Shown: positions 14,313-27,630 of the stretch, piece by piece
Numbering within the stretch: position 1 is the first letter of the stretch
How the letters are laid out: each line of letters opens with the position of its first letter
NCBI GenBank assembly: GCA_023055355.1
Contig: JALJCS010000037.1
Location: 434,001 to 498,000, forward strand
Reading direction: 5' to 3'
DNA length: 64,000 bases
Source: Agelaius tricolor
Taxonomy: Eukaryota > Chordata > Aves > Passeriformes > Icteridae
Program-made: the position numbers and the translations under genes
Notes under the pieces: generated by a model
The model's database searches: none
The model's input: only the letters and a program-made list of their open reading frames with translations
What the model was told of the DNA's origin: nothing

Positions 14313-17300
14313 TCAGAAATGTATTCCAGAAATGCACCAGCTCCAGGGAAGTCCTGTGAGAGACTGGTCCTGCCCCACTGATGCCAGTGCTTCCTGGGAG
14401 GTGAGGGAAATGACATTTCACCTGCAGGCATCTGGAAGACTTGAGGCCTTTAATCAGTTTATGGCCTCGTGAGTGGTTTTAGTCATGTCCTATCTCCATG
14501 GTGCAGTTTTTCCTTAAACCTTTCATCTGTCTCACTTGCTCCTCAATCCAAAACTGTCCCTTGCTGTCTGCCTTCCATTTTTTCAGTTGCACCTCAGCTG
14601 TGGCCCAGGCTGGGCATCCTTTGGTGTTGGGGCTGGTGAGCTTCACTCTCCCAAGGCTGTTTCCTGTGGAACACAACAGAAGGGCCTTAAAAAATTTAAA
14701 TGCCTCTGCAAGGGAAGACAGCAAGGCTGATGTTCCTATTTGGATTGGGCTCAGCTCATCATTCCCAGGCCACTGCTCCTCTCAAAGATAAAAGATTGTT
14801 TCTGGAAGTTAATAAAGTCCCTCCTTCAGTGAGAGCTCTGCAGGCTGATGGTCAGCAACAACCACAGAGCCCATCCCCTTTGGAATCATCTCCATTCCCC
14901 ATTCCCCACACTGTACCAGTGAGGCCAGGATCCAATCCCCCTGAGGACCTCAGAGCTGATACCAAGGTATGCAGGACTTGTACTGCTCTTTTACATGAGC
15001 AATAAATAAATAAAAGCATCCTGATGCCTGTGCAAGGAAAATTCCACATATTCATGCCCCTGTTTCCTTTATCACTTATTCTGTAACAGCTGTTTAATTA
15101 ATTGCTTGAATGATTTCCTAATACATCTTATTTACATACAAAATTACAGAATAATGGTTTGCCTTTGAGTTGAGTGAGAATTTAAGGTCTGCTTGCCATG
15201 CCTCATGGAATATGGTTACTCAACAAGAAATAAAAGTTCTGGTTGTTTTTAGCTGCTTCTTTTTTGTTGTTTGTTTTTGCTTTTCTTTAGAAAGAATTGA
15301 AATTCTTTTCCTCCACAGATTTTGTTGCTGTTTTTTACAGGCATGACTGGATGATGCTTTGATAGCAGCAAGAAGGGCAAGGTTCCTTTAAAAGGTGACT
15401 CCAATCTTTGGGGGGGAAAAACAATAATGTAATGAATAGGATGGCTTCTATTGAAGAATAAAGAGTCATATAGCACCAGTGGAGACAGCACAACTTTATC
15501 ACTGCTGCTCAGGTTTATTCCCTGGCTGGCAGAGCTTGTCCTGGTAGCAGGAGGCTGTGTAAGCAGGAGGGGTCCTGCTCTGGTGAGCTTCTCACCCCAG
15601 AACGCTCCTTTCTGACACAGGAACCTTTTCTTTGGGCCACAGCAGCACCAGCAGCTGTGTCACTGCTGCTGCTGAGCCTCGTGCCAGCTGATGTTGTCCT
15701 TTCATGGAGCACCCCTGGGCTGCAATCACCTCCTGGAGAAACACTGCACAAGCCCAGCAATGTGGTTTGGATTTTCTTTATTGCCCAAATCTTGACTAAT
15801 GTGGGGCACTTGATGAGCCTGGATGAAGAGGCTAATTCCATGTTTTTCTTACTTACTCAGTGAAAGAGCCAGAACCCTGAGGAGGAGCTCACCTGTGCTG
15901 CCCTCTGAACATGTCAGCTCGCCTCTGTTTGCTGCAGCACAAGTCTTGAGCACTTGAATTTCCAGCTTAGAGGCTTGAAAATGGGGTTATGTGGGGAGCT
16001 GTGGAGGCCCTCATGCTGACCAGCAGCACAGCAGAGCTAACACAGCTGCCTTGGCTCTGCTCAGTGCTTCAGGCCATGTCCCAGGGTGGCATCGCCCACA
16101 TTACAAATCATGGGTACAAAGCTATGGGCTGGCTGCACGGGGAGATTTGTGGCTCTGGACAAATTTAGGAGCTTAGTTCCCACTGTGGAGAGCCATCCCA
16201 AATGAAACAATTGATTTAACCTTTTCAGTAGGGTTGCTGCTGGATCCCAGCCCAAGGTGCCAAGGCAAAGGTTGTTCTTTTGGGTCAGGTTTCTCTTGAA
16301 TCCCAGCCTGCACTCCAGGCAGGGAAGGGCAGCACTCCTGATCTTGGGGCCCAGGTCAGAGGTGGGATGGCTTGTTCAGGGGGGCTGTGCTTTGCAACCA
16401 GTAAGGTACAAGTTCTTGTAGAAGCACCTTGCTGAACTTGGTCCTCAAATACCAGAAACCAACGGCTCATACACAGATACCAACATTAAATGTGGCCTTA
16501 CGTGATTTTCTAGAGACTCACATCTTTGCACCACTAGAAGAAGAAATGACTTCATCTACCAGATGTCACAATTGATATCCTACTGCTGCCTACTCAAAAA
16601 TCTTACAGTACCTTTTTGGTTGCTAATGATACAGTACAAGTATTTGAAACATTCTTGAATACACCATAGCTGTGAGGTTATTTTTTCTCACCAGTCATAG
16701 GGCAACTGATATTAAATCCATATAAAGAACTATTGCACTTTTTACTAAGTGTAAAAGGGAAAAATATTACCATTCATTTGTGTTACTCTTTCTTTCTAAC
16801 TATCTTCACTTAATAAGGTATTTTCTTGCAACACAGTGTGTTATATATTCTGTGTTTTATAAACCATCTCCTGGGAAAAATAACCAAGGAAACACAATTT
16901 TTTGGAACCATCTCCTTTTATTAAGAATAATGAAAAGGGAACAAGAGCCATTCCAGCAGTCAAACATCCTTCTACACTTTCTTATTGGTCTTTTTATGAT
17001 AACTGTGTCTCTCAGCACATAACCTGAGCTGTCTGAATTTGCTTATTTACATTTGTCCTTTTAATGCAAGTGGATCAGTGTGGAGGTGACATACAATGGA
17101 CACAGAGTGCATCTAACATCAATGTCCCCACACAGAGGATGGAAATCCATCAGAAATACTGGACAGGATAATGACAGCAGTGAGGTCTGGCTTTGTCACC
17201 AAGTTTTAAAGCTTGAATGGAGGGTTGGATTATTTTGCCTGCTCTGTGCACCATGCCCCCCTGCCCCTGTTATATTCCCAGTGTAGCAAGGAGCCTGCTC

Positions 17301-18480
17301 TCTCTGCAGGCACTGCTTGGGTGACTGGAGTCAATCACACACAGGCAGGGATAGATCCCAAACTCCCTCTCCCAGTCCTCTCCCAGTGGGTTTTGTACCT
17401 TCATTATTTCATTTACAGCACCTCCCAGGGCTGCTGATGGCCCCTCTCTGAATTGTGTGTGGTGGGGTCCCAAGCTGGAGGAGCACTTTTCCCTCTGTGT
17501 CTGTCCCCACAGGACCAAGGGATGTGTCAGTGCTCATGGAACCAACTGGCTGCTGACTGCCACCAGCAGATCCCATTTCAAGAGATCCCATTTCCCTTTG
17601 GGTCCCTGTCTAAAGCTGTAATTTACACCCTTGGCAGGTACTCAGGTTTCTTTTCAAAGCATCATTCATTCTTGAGCAGTCATAGATGATTCAGGCTCCC
17701 TCCATAGGCTCTTCTGCCAGATATTGATCCTGGGGACATTATTTATCAATTACAAAAGGTTTATTTCTGGCAACGTTCATAACTAAAAGATCTGCATATT
17801 TATTTTGCTGAGTGATTTATTGACGCATCATTTTATGTTTCAAGGAAAACTGCATTTTATAGATGGTGGTGGGGAGAAAAGCCTCCAAAAACTCCAATTA
17901 GAAAAGAGCACTCAAAGACAAATAGCATGATATTTCTTTGGTTTGCCTCAAACACAGAGACTGAAAATGCCTTCCAGTTCCCCCCTGCCCACTGGGGGAC
18001 TATTAAAGCACTTACAGCATAAATCACCACCCTGGATGTAAAACCTATAGTGTTGCAGGTGCTCCACATCCCAGTTTGCATTAATGAAAGGACTAAGGAG
18101 CCTGCCATGTGCTGGGACAGTCATTTGCTAAAGAATGGCTTGGAAGGTGCAATGCCCTCTGCAAGGAGGCAGCTGGAGTCATCAAACAGATCCTGATATT
18201 CTCTAAAAGCTGTCACATTAATGATCCACGAAAGGGAAAACTAATATCTGGGTAAAGGTGAAAAGATGATTTCTAATTCCTCTTTTTTCATACAAATGTG
18301 GCAGTTTGTTTTTGTTAATTTGGTTGCAAAGGGTGTCAGTAGCTTGAAGGCTCCTTGTGGCCAAAGGCCCAACCCTTGTCCCCTTGTCCAGTGTAATGCA
18401 GTGACAGGGACAAGGTAAATTCCTTTCATTGCCAGCAAACACCACTTCCATGAAAAGCTTCATCAGATCTTCTAGCACAG
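14313..18480. other. Non-coding unique sequence, no gene seen
   Basis: No gene, CR1 or LTR recognised. A tandem aataaataaataaa string at 15001-15014 is low complexity rather than a supported polyadenylation site. The block 16540-16800 is AT-rich, free of recognisable repeats and could be a conserved non-coding element, but this cannot be tested from one sequence. Confidence 0.55.
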
Positions 18481-18905
18481 AGCTCTGCCCATTGGAGTGG
18501 CTACCTAGAACAGAGGCTAGACAGGATTAAGAGAATAAAAGTGGGTATTTATTAAAGGCCTTCAACAGGACACCTTGGGCAGTCAAAGCCTCTGAGGGGC
18601 TACACCCAAGCTGGACAATGGTCACAAGTTTTTCAGACAATTATAAATTTGGTCTATTTGCATACCAGGGGTTAATTCTCCAATTACAGCTTCAGGTAAT
18701 GAAGTAATTTACCCCAAATTTGCTCCCCCCAATTCACTTTTGTTTATACTTTTCTAGGCCTGTAGGGTGTCCTTGGATCTCAGGCCCAGAGGAATTGTTT
18801 TGTCTGACCAAAATGTGAAGACAATTAACTAACACTTTGTATGCTATGCACTAATGCAGTACAGGATTTGAAAAATACAAAAGCTAAACTCCTAAGGCAT
18901 CAGCA
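18481..18905 (-). mobile_element. LTR, family B, copy 1 (minus strand)
   Basis: A block of about 425 bp aligns along its length with 20170-20625. Read on the minus strand it begins TGCTGATGCC (plus-strand 18896-18905), matching as an inverted repeat the end of the second copy. It has a poly(A) signal-like AATAAA (complement of tttatt near 18550) and a TATA-like ttataaattt block on the complement near 18640. The order of terminal repeat, TATA-like box, AATAAA and short tail is that of a retroviral LTR. The opposite end is diverged, and no matching target-site duplication was found. The family name is not known to me. Confidence 0.7.
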
Positions 18906-19576
18906 CCTTACCATGTCCACTGGCTGTGCTTTTCCACACTGACTATTAAACATATCTGTGGTAACAGGCCTGTAAAAGCTATAAGGAAGAAAAAAGAACA
19001 GAGTTATCCGAATCCAAATAACTGTAATACAGTAGATGCAGCAATTCCTCAGTGTCCATTCTTCTTATTTGCATCATTAATTGTGGTCTGATTAAAAATC
19101 ATTATGAGGCTGGAAACAAGTTAAAACAGAAAAACAAAACCTGGTGTGGTAGGAGAGATAGGCCTTTATAAATCACACAGAAAGCTTAAACAGATTCCAA
19201 TCTGCAAAGCAGAAATAATTCCACTCCATAAATAGAGAGAAATGACGATGCTTAAACATAGACCTTCCACAGTTCAAAAGGTTAACTTAAAGAAATCAAT
19301 AGAGTCCTGTAAAATGAACAAGGAAAAGAGCGGAAATTCACAGTACTATAAGCTGCTGTGGAGCTTTGAGCCTTGGAGCTCAGGTATTTTCTTCTGTGTC
19401 CCTGGAGAACCTACCTGGAGACTCAATGAATGGTCTGGAGAGGAGAACTTCTTGTTTACTGGAGTCCTGGGTTACTGCTTGTGCTGTCAGAGGGCAGCTG
19501 GTGGCTCTTTCCAGCACACAGGTTTGCCCCAAACCTGGATCTTGAGATGGAATTCTCAATTCTCCTCTTTTCCCGG

Positions 19577-19882
19577 GCAACGAGCAACAGGACAAGAGGA
19601 AACGGCCCCAGGCTGCACCAGGGGAGGTTCAGGTTGGACATCAGGGAGAATTTCCTCACTGAAAAGGTGCTTGAACATTGGGAGGAGCTGCCCAGGGAGC
19701 TGTTGGATCACCATCCTTGGAAGTATTCAAAAACCAACTGCAAATGGCAATTCAAAAAGAGCTGCATATGGCACTTCGTGCCATGGTCTGGTTGGCAGTG
19801 TGGTGATGAGTTAAAGGTTGGGCTCAATGATCTCAGAGGTCTTTTCCAGCCTAAATGACCCTGTGGTTTTGTGATTCTGGAT
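19577..19882 (+). mobile_element. CR1 LINE, 3' end
   Basis: Typical 3' terminus of a CR1 non-LTR retrotransposon on the plus strand. It contains gcaacgagcaacaggacaag, the ggttggacatcagggagaat block, gctgcccagggagctg, and the terminal ggtcttttccagcctaaatg followed by gtgattctg. This covers the last few codons of the reverse-transcriptase ORF and the 3' UTR; the rest is missing through 5' truncation, the usual fate of CR1. The 190-codon open frame starting at 19242 runs into this element and is not a host gene. The CR1 lies between the two family-B LTRs. Confidence 0.92.
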
Positions 19883-20169
19883 GGAATGTAAATATAATTT
19901 TAGGGACAGCACATTAATGTAAATAGATATGTGGAGCCATCAAAAGGTTAATAATCCCAGTACAAAAATTCTTAGACAAACTGTCCTGCAGTTGAGCTGT
20001 TAGCAGAGCTATTAAATTTAATTGCAGTATAATTACACAGCCATGCACCTCACTGATACCCAGCTATCCACGGGCACAGCACAGGGGCTTTGCCTCAGGT
20101 GCTCCAGCATCCTGCAGCCAGGTGTGCAGCCAGGCTGGATCCCAGCCCCAGACATGCCCAGGAATACTC

Positions 20170-20625
20170 TGCTGATGCCTTTTTGGGCCAGCCAAAAACA
20201 GAGCCCAGACAAAATTAAGGGAATAAAAAGCAGGTATATTTATTGAAGGGCCTTCAGGTACATTTCAGGCAGATGAAGCCCCCCAGGGGCTACACCCAAA
20301 AATAGACAACAGGTCACAGGTTTTCATACTTTTATAAATTTGGTCCATTTGCATATTGGGGGTTAATCTGCCAATTACAGCTTCAGGTAATGAAGTCATT
20401 TACCCCAATTTTGCTCCCCCAAACTCGCTTTTGTTTCCATCTCTGGGGCCTGAGGCAGTGAGGGGTCCTTGATTGCCAGGCCTGGAGAGGAATTGTTGTG
20501 TCTGCCCCAAATGGGGAAGCAGCAGCAGCTTACACTGTGTGTGGAGTTTAGAGTTACACACTAAAGAACTGCAGGATTACAAATATATGGAAAAAAAAAA
20601 GCTGAAATCCCAAATCATCACTGCA
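20170..20625 (-). mobile_element. LTR, family B, copy 2 (minus strand)
   Basis: Second copy of the LTR at 18481-18905, in the same orientation. The plus-strand left end TGCTGATGCC is the inverted match of the right end of copy 1, which together define terminal inverted repeats for the family. On the minus strand it has a TATA-like box (complement of cttttataaatt at about 20330) and AATAAA (complement of tttatt at about 20240). The two copies differ at roughly a quarter to a fifth of positions by eye. They are therefore more likely independent old insertions than the two ends of one provirus. No primer-binding site is visible next to it. Confidence 0.75.
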
Positions 20626-23600
20626 AGGTTCAGCACCAATGCAAAGAGGGTCAAGCTGCTTTGCAGAGCAGGGATAAGGAGCAGGATAAGCTGTGGTGGC
20701 ACTATTTGCTGTGAGGAAGGCTAACACACCTCTCAGGCTCTGTGGGATTGGGGCCAAAGCAAACAGCACATCTCACCCTCCTGGACCTGTCAGATATTCT
20801 TGCCTTTCCCTGAGGGAAGCTGCTGTCTCCTGGATCACTCTCATCCCCAAGGCAGTGAGCCCAGAAATGTGCTTTTTGTGCATCCTTTTGTGCAGGATGG
20901 ATTTCATACTGAATGCTCCCCGTGTCCTCTCAGAGCAGGAGATATTTTGGGAGGGAGCTGCCCAGGGAGGGGGAGCTCAGCAGCTTTTGGGAGGTGCCAG
21001 CTCTGCAGGGCAGGGAAGTGCCCTCTGTGACCCTGGATCTCTCACGGAGGGCACAGCAGGTCAAACCCTCAGGCTCCCCCTGGGCTTGCATTTCATGGTT
21101 TTAAACAGACAATTGTGTGTAAATAAAGGAAATGGCTGGAAGGAGCCACTTTGCTGCTGGGAGCTCACTGAGCTCATCAATTATAGAATGTGAGTGCATG
21201 TGGAATTTGTGCTGAGCTCCCCTTTCCTTGGGGGAGCTGCCAGGAGAACTTCTGCTCCTGCATTAAGTGGGAGCAGAGGATTTGCCTTATCTCCTGTGAT
21301 CACCCAGAGCATTTTCATTGCTTCCTGCCTTTCACAGTGCCCAGTCTGTGATGAGTCAGTGGAAAATGACCTCTCCCCCCCAGGCCATTTTTCACTGGAC
21401 TAATTGTGCAATGCTTTGAAAGAAATTACTTCCTCATCCCTGTGGGAATCCATGAAAGCCTTGAAACCCTGATGTCTTTTCCTCTGGCACGGGTTAAGAC
21501 AGGTACAGCAAACCCCACTGGCATCTCAGAGCACCCTTTGGGTTTCTGTATTTTTGGCATCTGGATTATTTTGCCACCAGGACCCACTGCTAGCTGCAAG
21601 TGCTGATAGTATCCATTAAATCCTTCCCCACTTTTTCAGTCCCCCAGCAATTGCATTTGATCCTGAAGTGAAAGGATAAAGCACTGCTGAGTATTACCTG
21701 CCATGCTGGGAACTCAATCGCTCCTTGGTCAATCTGACATGAGTCAAACAAACGAAAACCTAAAGAAAATGAAGTGAAAATTAAAACTCAATCCATGGGT
21801 GTGCCCACAGTGGGCAAGGACAAAGCAATGTGCAGCTACAAAAGGAAATAAGAGAGGGGTAGGTTTTCTCCATGCTGTTTGTTTGAATAAGCCCCTACTA
21901 CAAAGATTCTGTGGAGTAGTGCTTTCATTGCAAAAAGCATTTGTGAGAGTGCCAAAAACATGATACCAGGGGTTTTAGGAGGAAATGAGGGGTTCCCTGC
22001 TGCAAGGTAATGGTGTTGATAAAATGGGATTGGGGGTGAGTAAGAGCTGGGGGAAGGTTCCTGCTGCCCGTGCAGGGCACTCAGCCAGAGGCAGGATTGC
22101 AGAGTGTGACTTGGGGTGTCCACACTCTCTGGTCTTCCTCAGCATCAGGCACAGGGAACCAGCAAACGAAAGTTTCAGGTTTTCTCCATTTTGGTACCAG
22201 AAATCACCTCATGTGATGGATTTTCCCTTTCTATCTTACAAGCTGATTTTGTGATCACAGAGGCTTCCTTTTCCCCTCTGCTCACCCTTCCTTTAAGCTT
22301 AATAAAAGTGGTAACTGAAGAAGCTTTTCTCCCAGTGCCTGTCTGTTCAGTCTGAAAAACCCCTTTTGCAGCCTGAATCCCAATTCAAGCTCCTCACCTG
22401 TGGCATATGGAAGTATTCACCTTCCTTGTGACTCAGAGATTTAAAATACCTTAAACTGATCACGTGCAGCTGATTATTCTTGAAATAACTCTCTGGCTAC
22501 CCATCCCAAAATTCTGTGTCTGGAAGTGAATCTGATCTTTTTTCCTACCAGTGCTCTGGAGAGTTGCATGTCAGCTACAAATTTGATAGATTTTAAACAT
22601 CTTGCAGAGCCATGTCTTCAATTTGGTTGGCAGTATCAGCTCTGCTCTGTAAGAGCTCTTCATGCAGCCCAGCATTCCACAAAGGGGATCAGGAGAGTTA
22701 TGGACAGGAAGAGCTCGTGTGATCTGGATATTTTATGTAAATGTGGAGTCTGCAGAACACCTGCTTTCACAAAAGCAATTAGGATCCTACGTGTGGTGGA
22801 CTTTATTACACACATAAGCTCCTGTCTGCTGCAAATATGTGGAGAAATGTTCCATATTCTTGTGTTTATTTACCATGAGCATCTGTGTGTATTTTGTGTT
22901 TATATCTGAAGACCATGAAGAGCATGACAGGCAGGTGCACAGAGCTTTTGCCCACACTCCCCTTGCACACAGGAGTATTGTGATTAATACTTGAGATTTA
23001 TGTGTGCATGTTGTGGGAAGCTCAGTGCCACGAGCTGGGAGGGTTGCAGACTGTCCATGTGTCTGTAACCATATTGACTGTCCATATGTCTGTAACCATG
23101 TACCTGCAGCCCTAAGGAGGTGATTATAAATCCTTCAAACCTCTGCTCTTTGCAGGGCTGGGATGAGGCTCTCCTGAGCTGTACAGGGTTTCTGTTTCCA
23201 TGTTTACCCACTGGGACAGGAAAGATCTGAGGGCAAACATGCACATGTGGTGTTTGCTTGTGCACAAACACACCTTGTTTCTTTTTGGAAACTGTGCCTC
23301 ACTCTTGCCAAATAGGAAACAAGACAACTTTGGAGAAAGCACAGGAATGAGCCCAAAAGATTGATCCTACCCAAACCCTAAAAAGTGGTGTTCAGGCCTC
23401 CAACGCAGAGTGTGGGAGGAGGTGGCATCATAGAAGGGGCAGAGCTTTATCACTTAAGTCTATTTTTTCAAGAACTTGTTTTTTCAGGTGTTACAGCACT
23501 TAGACATGAATCTGCCCCTGGGATCCTGATGATTTTCAGTGCCCATAAGCACCACACCTACAAGCATTACTCCAATTCTTTGCAGCATGCAGGGGATTTG

Positions 23601-26092
23601 AGCCACAGGTCTTTGGGGAAGCCAGAAACATATGGTGATCATATTAATGGTGATCTTCTAGTGAGAACCTGCACCTCCTGGGCAATGTGGTGTTGTTCCA
23701 CAGCAGTCACTGTGTGATACAGACTGAACAGTCAAAAATCTGTTTATCATGCGGGTGTGCACTCGATGTACTGGGAATGGAGGTCACTCTGCAGCCATCT
23801 CTGGGTATTTCTGTGTTGATCAAGAACACACGACTCTGTGGTACAGTGCAGAGAAAAACATCTCCCCTCTCCACAAAGACTGACAGTGCTGTGAAAAAAT
23901 GCTGGAGAACCCAGAGCCCACAGCGTGCCTGTGCTGATGGGAGTGGAAATCAGCCTCTCCTGGTGCCACCAGTATTTCCTCTGGTCCTGCAGAAAGGATT
24001 GGTCAGGGAAGGGACTTTGACTAATTGCTCCCAGCATGCTGGAAGGCTTTCAGCTGAGCCAGGTGCTGGGGCCAAGCAGGATTTATCAGGTATGAACACT
24101 TTGTGCTGTAGTACAACACCCAATCATTTGTGATTGGATTTGGAGGCAAACAAAGACCCAAATAATAATAACCTGTGTCGATGGCAAATGCGCTGAGCAA
24201 TAAAGGGTGAAAATCACCTTCGTGTTGCAATTGACAGCTCTGCCCTTCATCTGCCCCTTCCTTCTCCCTCTTTCCTTCACTCCACCCCTCCATTGATGGA
24301 TTAGGAGCACAATAAATCATGTACAGCCAGCAATGAGCAGGGCAAACAGGGATTTGTAGTGGAGTGGTGCTGCTTTCCATGAGCAGGGCCCTCACTGGAG
24401 CACACTCTGGATTTACTCACCTGAGTTCTGCTGCAGGAAGGACTGGCCACACACACCAGCAGCACTGATGGCTTTGCAAAACACGAACAGCTGCATTGGA
24501 ATTGCTGATAAATTGTTCACAGTGTTAGTTTTGATACTGGGTAATTGTCTGCTTTTATTTTTTAAACCCAGCAGAGGAGGGTAGATAACAGACAGAGACT
24601 TGGGATAAACAAACAGTTGTCTGGGAATGGAGCTGAAGAGGTAAACTCAACCCTATTATTTGCTTCCTTTTTTTTTTTTCCCCTCATCTTGACCCAGACA
24701 AATAGGTGCCAACAAAGCTGCTGGGGAAGTGGACAAGTGTGCTTTCAATATCTCTATACCACTTTTCCACCATTGCTCAGAAAATTTCAGGCCTGTGGTG
24801 GTCAGAGCAGAACTTCTCTGCTCTCTGGCCTCTTCTTTCACAATTTCCTGAGTCTTTTATTTGCCATAGGAGAAAAAAAAAAATCTTCCTTCTTCCTCTC
24901 CAAAACAACAACAATAATAATGAAATTCATTTGTTCTGAAGATTGCTTAAGAATTCCAGGGACTGGTGTGCAGTGCCCAGCACTCCTGCACATGGCACTG
25001 TCAAAAAGACATTGGCTTCCACATTGACTGAATATCTTCCAGCAGAAGGTGTTGTGTAGCTCTCCTGGTCAATCCATGTTAATTAAATTGTTATCAACTT
25101 ACTGAAATTTCCTTTTAGAAATGCTTGGGTTTGGATTTCTATTTTTTTTAATTGAAAGGTGCAGCTTCTGCATACTAAGAAATTTCCAGGTGAAAATGTT
25201 AACCTTAGATTTTGTAATAAGAGAAGGGCAACTGCAGCACTTTAATTTGCTGTTTTGAAACCTGGGTGTTTCAGTTGGCTCAACCTGAGTAATGTCTTTT
25301 TAATGTTTTATTTATTACCCTCCTGGATCTGCTTCAACACCTAGCTGTGTATCTCCTGTGAGGCTGGCACAGGGAAATTGGGCCTTGGCCACCTCCTTGC
25401 CCACAGCTCTGATCCTGGTGGCTGGAGCAGCTTTCCCACTGCAGGCTGCTCTCCCCTGGGATGGACGTGGGTGTTGCTTTTTTGGGTGCCTCCCCTGCTC
25501 TTTGCAGCTTCTCAGACACGGACACATCCCTTGTCCCTGCACTGCTCAATGCCACCACCCTCACTGCTGCTTCCCTGCAAAGTTCTGCATTTTCTGAAGC
25601 TGTAAAAATTCTGCAAAAGCCCCCAGATTGGCTGACAGGTTAAAGTAAGGCCAGCAGCCCCAGCTAGGAAACTTTTCCATGTTTTAAACTGCGTGTCAAA
25701 CTGAAACACAAACCTGGACTGTTTTATGGCTCGTGCTGCTTTCAAGTCAGATATTTGACTTTCTCTTTTTAATCAAGAGATGATCTCATGGTTTTACTGG
25801 TGGTGGAGAATATTTCAAAGCACAGAACCAGGCCAGACTGACTGAATCCACCCTGCTGGTACTTTTGTTTCCCAGAATTATCCCAAACTACTCTGCTGAC
25901 AGCATAAAAGGTGTCCTATGGCATTCCCAAAGATACTGAATGAGGGACTGGCACCCCAATGCAGACCTTGGTCCTCCAATGAACTTCAGATAGAAAACTT
26001 ATGTTCCATAGCTACTAAATTGTCCATGGGTAGCCATGGCACCTTTTTTTTGGTAAGTCTTTATCAAAGACAATGGTAATTACAGGGTCCAA
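20626..26092. other. Non-coding unique sequence, no gene seen
   Basis: No gene or recognisable transposon. It contains a two-unit 27-bp tandem repeat at 23049-23100 and a poly-T run at about 24668-24680. Open frames reach 166 codons (20693-21193), the longest overlapping nothing recognisable. They have no domain signature and are not reported as genes. Confidence 0.55.
23049..23100. repeat. 27-bp tandem repeat, two units
   Basis: Two adjacent units beginning gactgtccat at 23049 and 23076, differing mainly at one position (tgtg versus tatg). A small slippage duplication with no sign of function. Confidence 0.9.
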
Positions 26093-26362
26093 AGCCAGTC
26101 ATGCTGATACCACTGTTTGCTTCTCTATTTGTCACAGCAGGAATGACCCACAAGGACAGTGCCCAATCTGTGTCCTCCCTAAGTGTCCTGCTGGATAATC
26201 CATGAGGAATCTGGTCACTAGGAAACTCAAGGAGTGCATTGTTTCAGTGGAAAATGGGCCAACCAAGCAATCCAATGGCTCCAGGTGGGCTATAAAAGAA
26301 GTGTGTTATTACTGTGTATAAAGAAGAAGTGAGTGGCTTTGGACAATTTATTTTCAGTGGCT
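26093..26362. repeat. Unclassified interspersed repeat C, copy 1
   Basis: About 270 bp aligns with 33254-33532 in the same orientation at roughly 75% identity by eye. Best-conserved blocks are ctaggaaactcaaggag, ccaggtgggct, aagtgtgttattactgtgta and agaagaagtgagtggctttg. This copy has gctataaaag at about 26290, which could be a TATA box of an LTR. No terminal repeats or target duplication were found, so the class is open: LTR part, internal ERV sequence, or other dispersed repeat. Confidence 0.65.
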
Positions 26363-27178
26363 CAAGCCTTCAACCAGCCCATCACTCACTCAATATCTGG
26401 CAGAAGAAGGAAAAGGAATCCACTTTTTTTTATGATAGGTTGAAAACTTCATGACAAAACAGAGGCCAAAGTGTGCTGTGGGCTATGCAGAGATAAACAG
26501 TGCTGAAATATCCCTTGTATTGGTTTGGCCACCCAGATCCCATCCCATGTAAATGGAATAAAAATGCTGAACTCCCTGTTTACTGTCTCTGCTAACTTTA
26601 TATCACCATCCAGATCTCCCTGCTTTGCCATTCCATCCCTATTCCTTTTCCCAGCAGAATGGCTGCTGCCTCTCCAACTAATTCACTTTATTTGCTTCAG
26701 TGATTGTACCTGGCATCCTCTCCCATATCTTCGCTTGGGCTTTTCTTTAATTCTCCCTTCTCTCTGACTTTCTCAGAATATGTTCTCCATGGTATTAAGG
26801 ATGGATTTACTTCTGAACAGGGAAAACGAAAAAGTCATGAAAATCCTTTACAGTTCTAATTAGAGCTGAGTAATGTGTGTAGACAGCCAGCCTTACCTGT
26901 ACCAGTAAATGGAGGATTTGGGAATCCAAGTGCCTTTTGCTTTATTACTCAGTGGAGAACTATGAAACTTTCTATTTAATTATTACCAGGAACAACGTAA
27001 GCAAGGAACAACTGCCATGGCCCAGTGCAGTGGGCTTGGGGAGCTTAAACAGGGGATTTGGGGATCAGCCAGTCCTGCCTGATTTGGCCTCATTTTTCTC
27101 TGACTTCAGACAAGCCACTTCCCTTTTTCTGCCCCTGACTCTTTGCATGTGACAGGCAGTTAAAGGCACGTGTGTCTT

Positions 27179-27630
27179 TGTGACATTCACACTTTCTGGA
27201 AAAATCCCTTTGCCCAGGATTTTTCTCCTGGGAAGCTGAGAGGCCTCAGAAAAAAAAAAAAAAAAAAAAGGAAACAATAATTATCTGATTTGCTTCTCCT
27301 GTGTTTTGCTGCTTTGGAATGTGTTTGGAAAGTGTTTACCCACAGGTGATTGTTTCATTGGATTCTGATATGAGTTGTTTTCACTCAATGGCCAATTGAG
27401 GCCAAGCTGTGTTGGGACTCTGGAAAAAGTCAGGAGTTTTCATTATTATCCTTTTAGCATTCTGTAAGTATCCTTTCTGTATTCTTTAGTATAGTTAGTT
27501 TAGTATTCTTTAATATAACATAGTATCATAAAATTAATAATAAAATTAATAATATTAAATTAGCCTTCTGTAGAACACGGAGTCAGATTCATCATTCCTG
27601 CCTTTGTCTGGGGGCAGCTCAAATACAATA
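27179..27630 (+). mobile_element. Solo LTR, family A, copy at 27.2 kb
   Basis: Starts TGTGACATTC and keeps the family hallmarks: gggaagctgagaggcctcag, an A20 run at 27250-27269, aataattatctgatttgctt, a ggccaat block at about 27390, the AT-rich tail and ccttctg...cggagtcagat. The family layout is that of a retroviral LTR. The AATAAA seen in the 30.4-kb copy has decayed here. The right end is uncertain; a possible 6-bp target repeat (tgtctt versus tgtcaa) is weak. No ERV internal sequence flanks it, which suggests a solo LTR. Confidence 0.8.

Noticed and set aside
19242..19814. 190-codon open frame
   Set aside because: Its second half is the CR1 3' terminus, and the first half has no recognisable domain.
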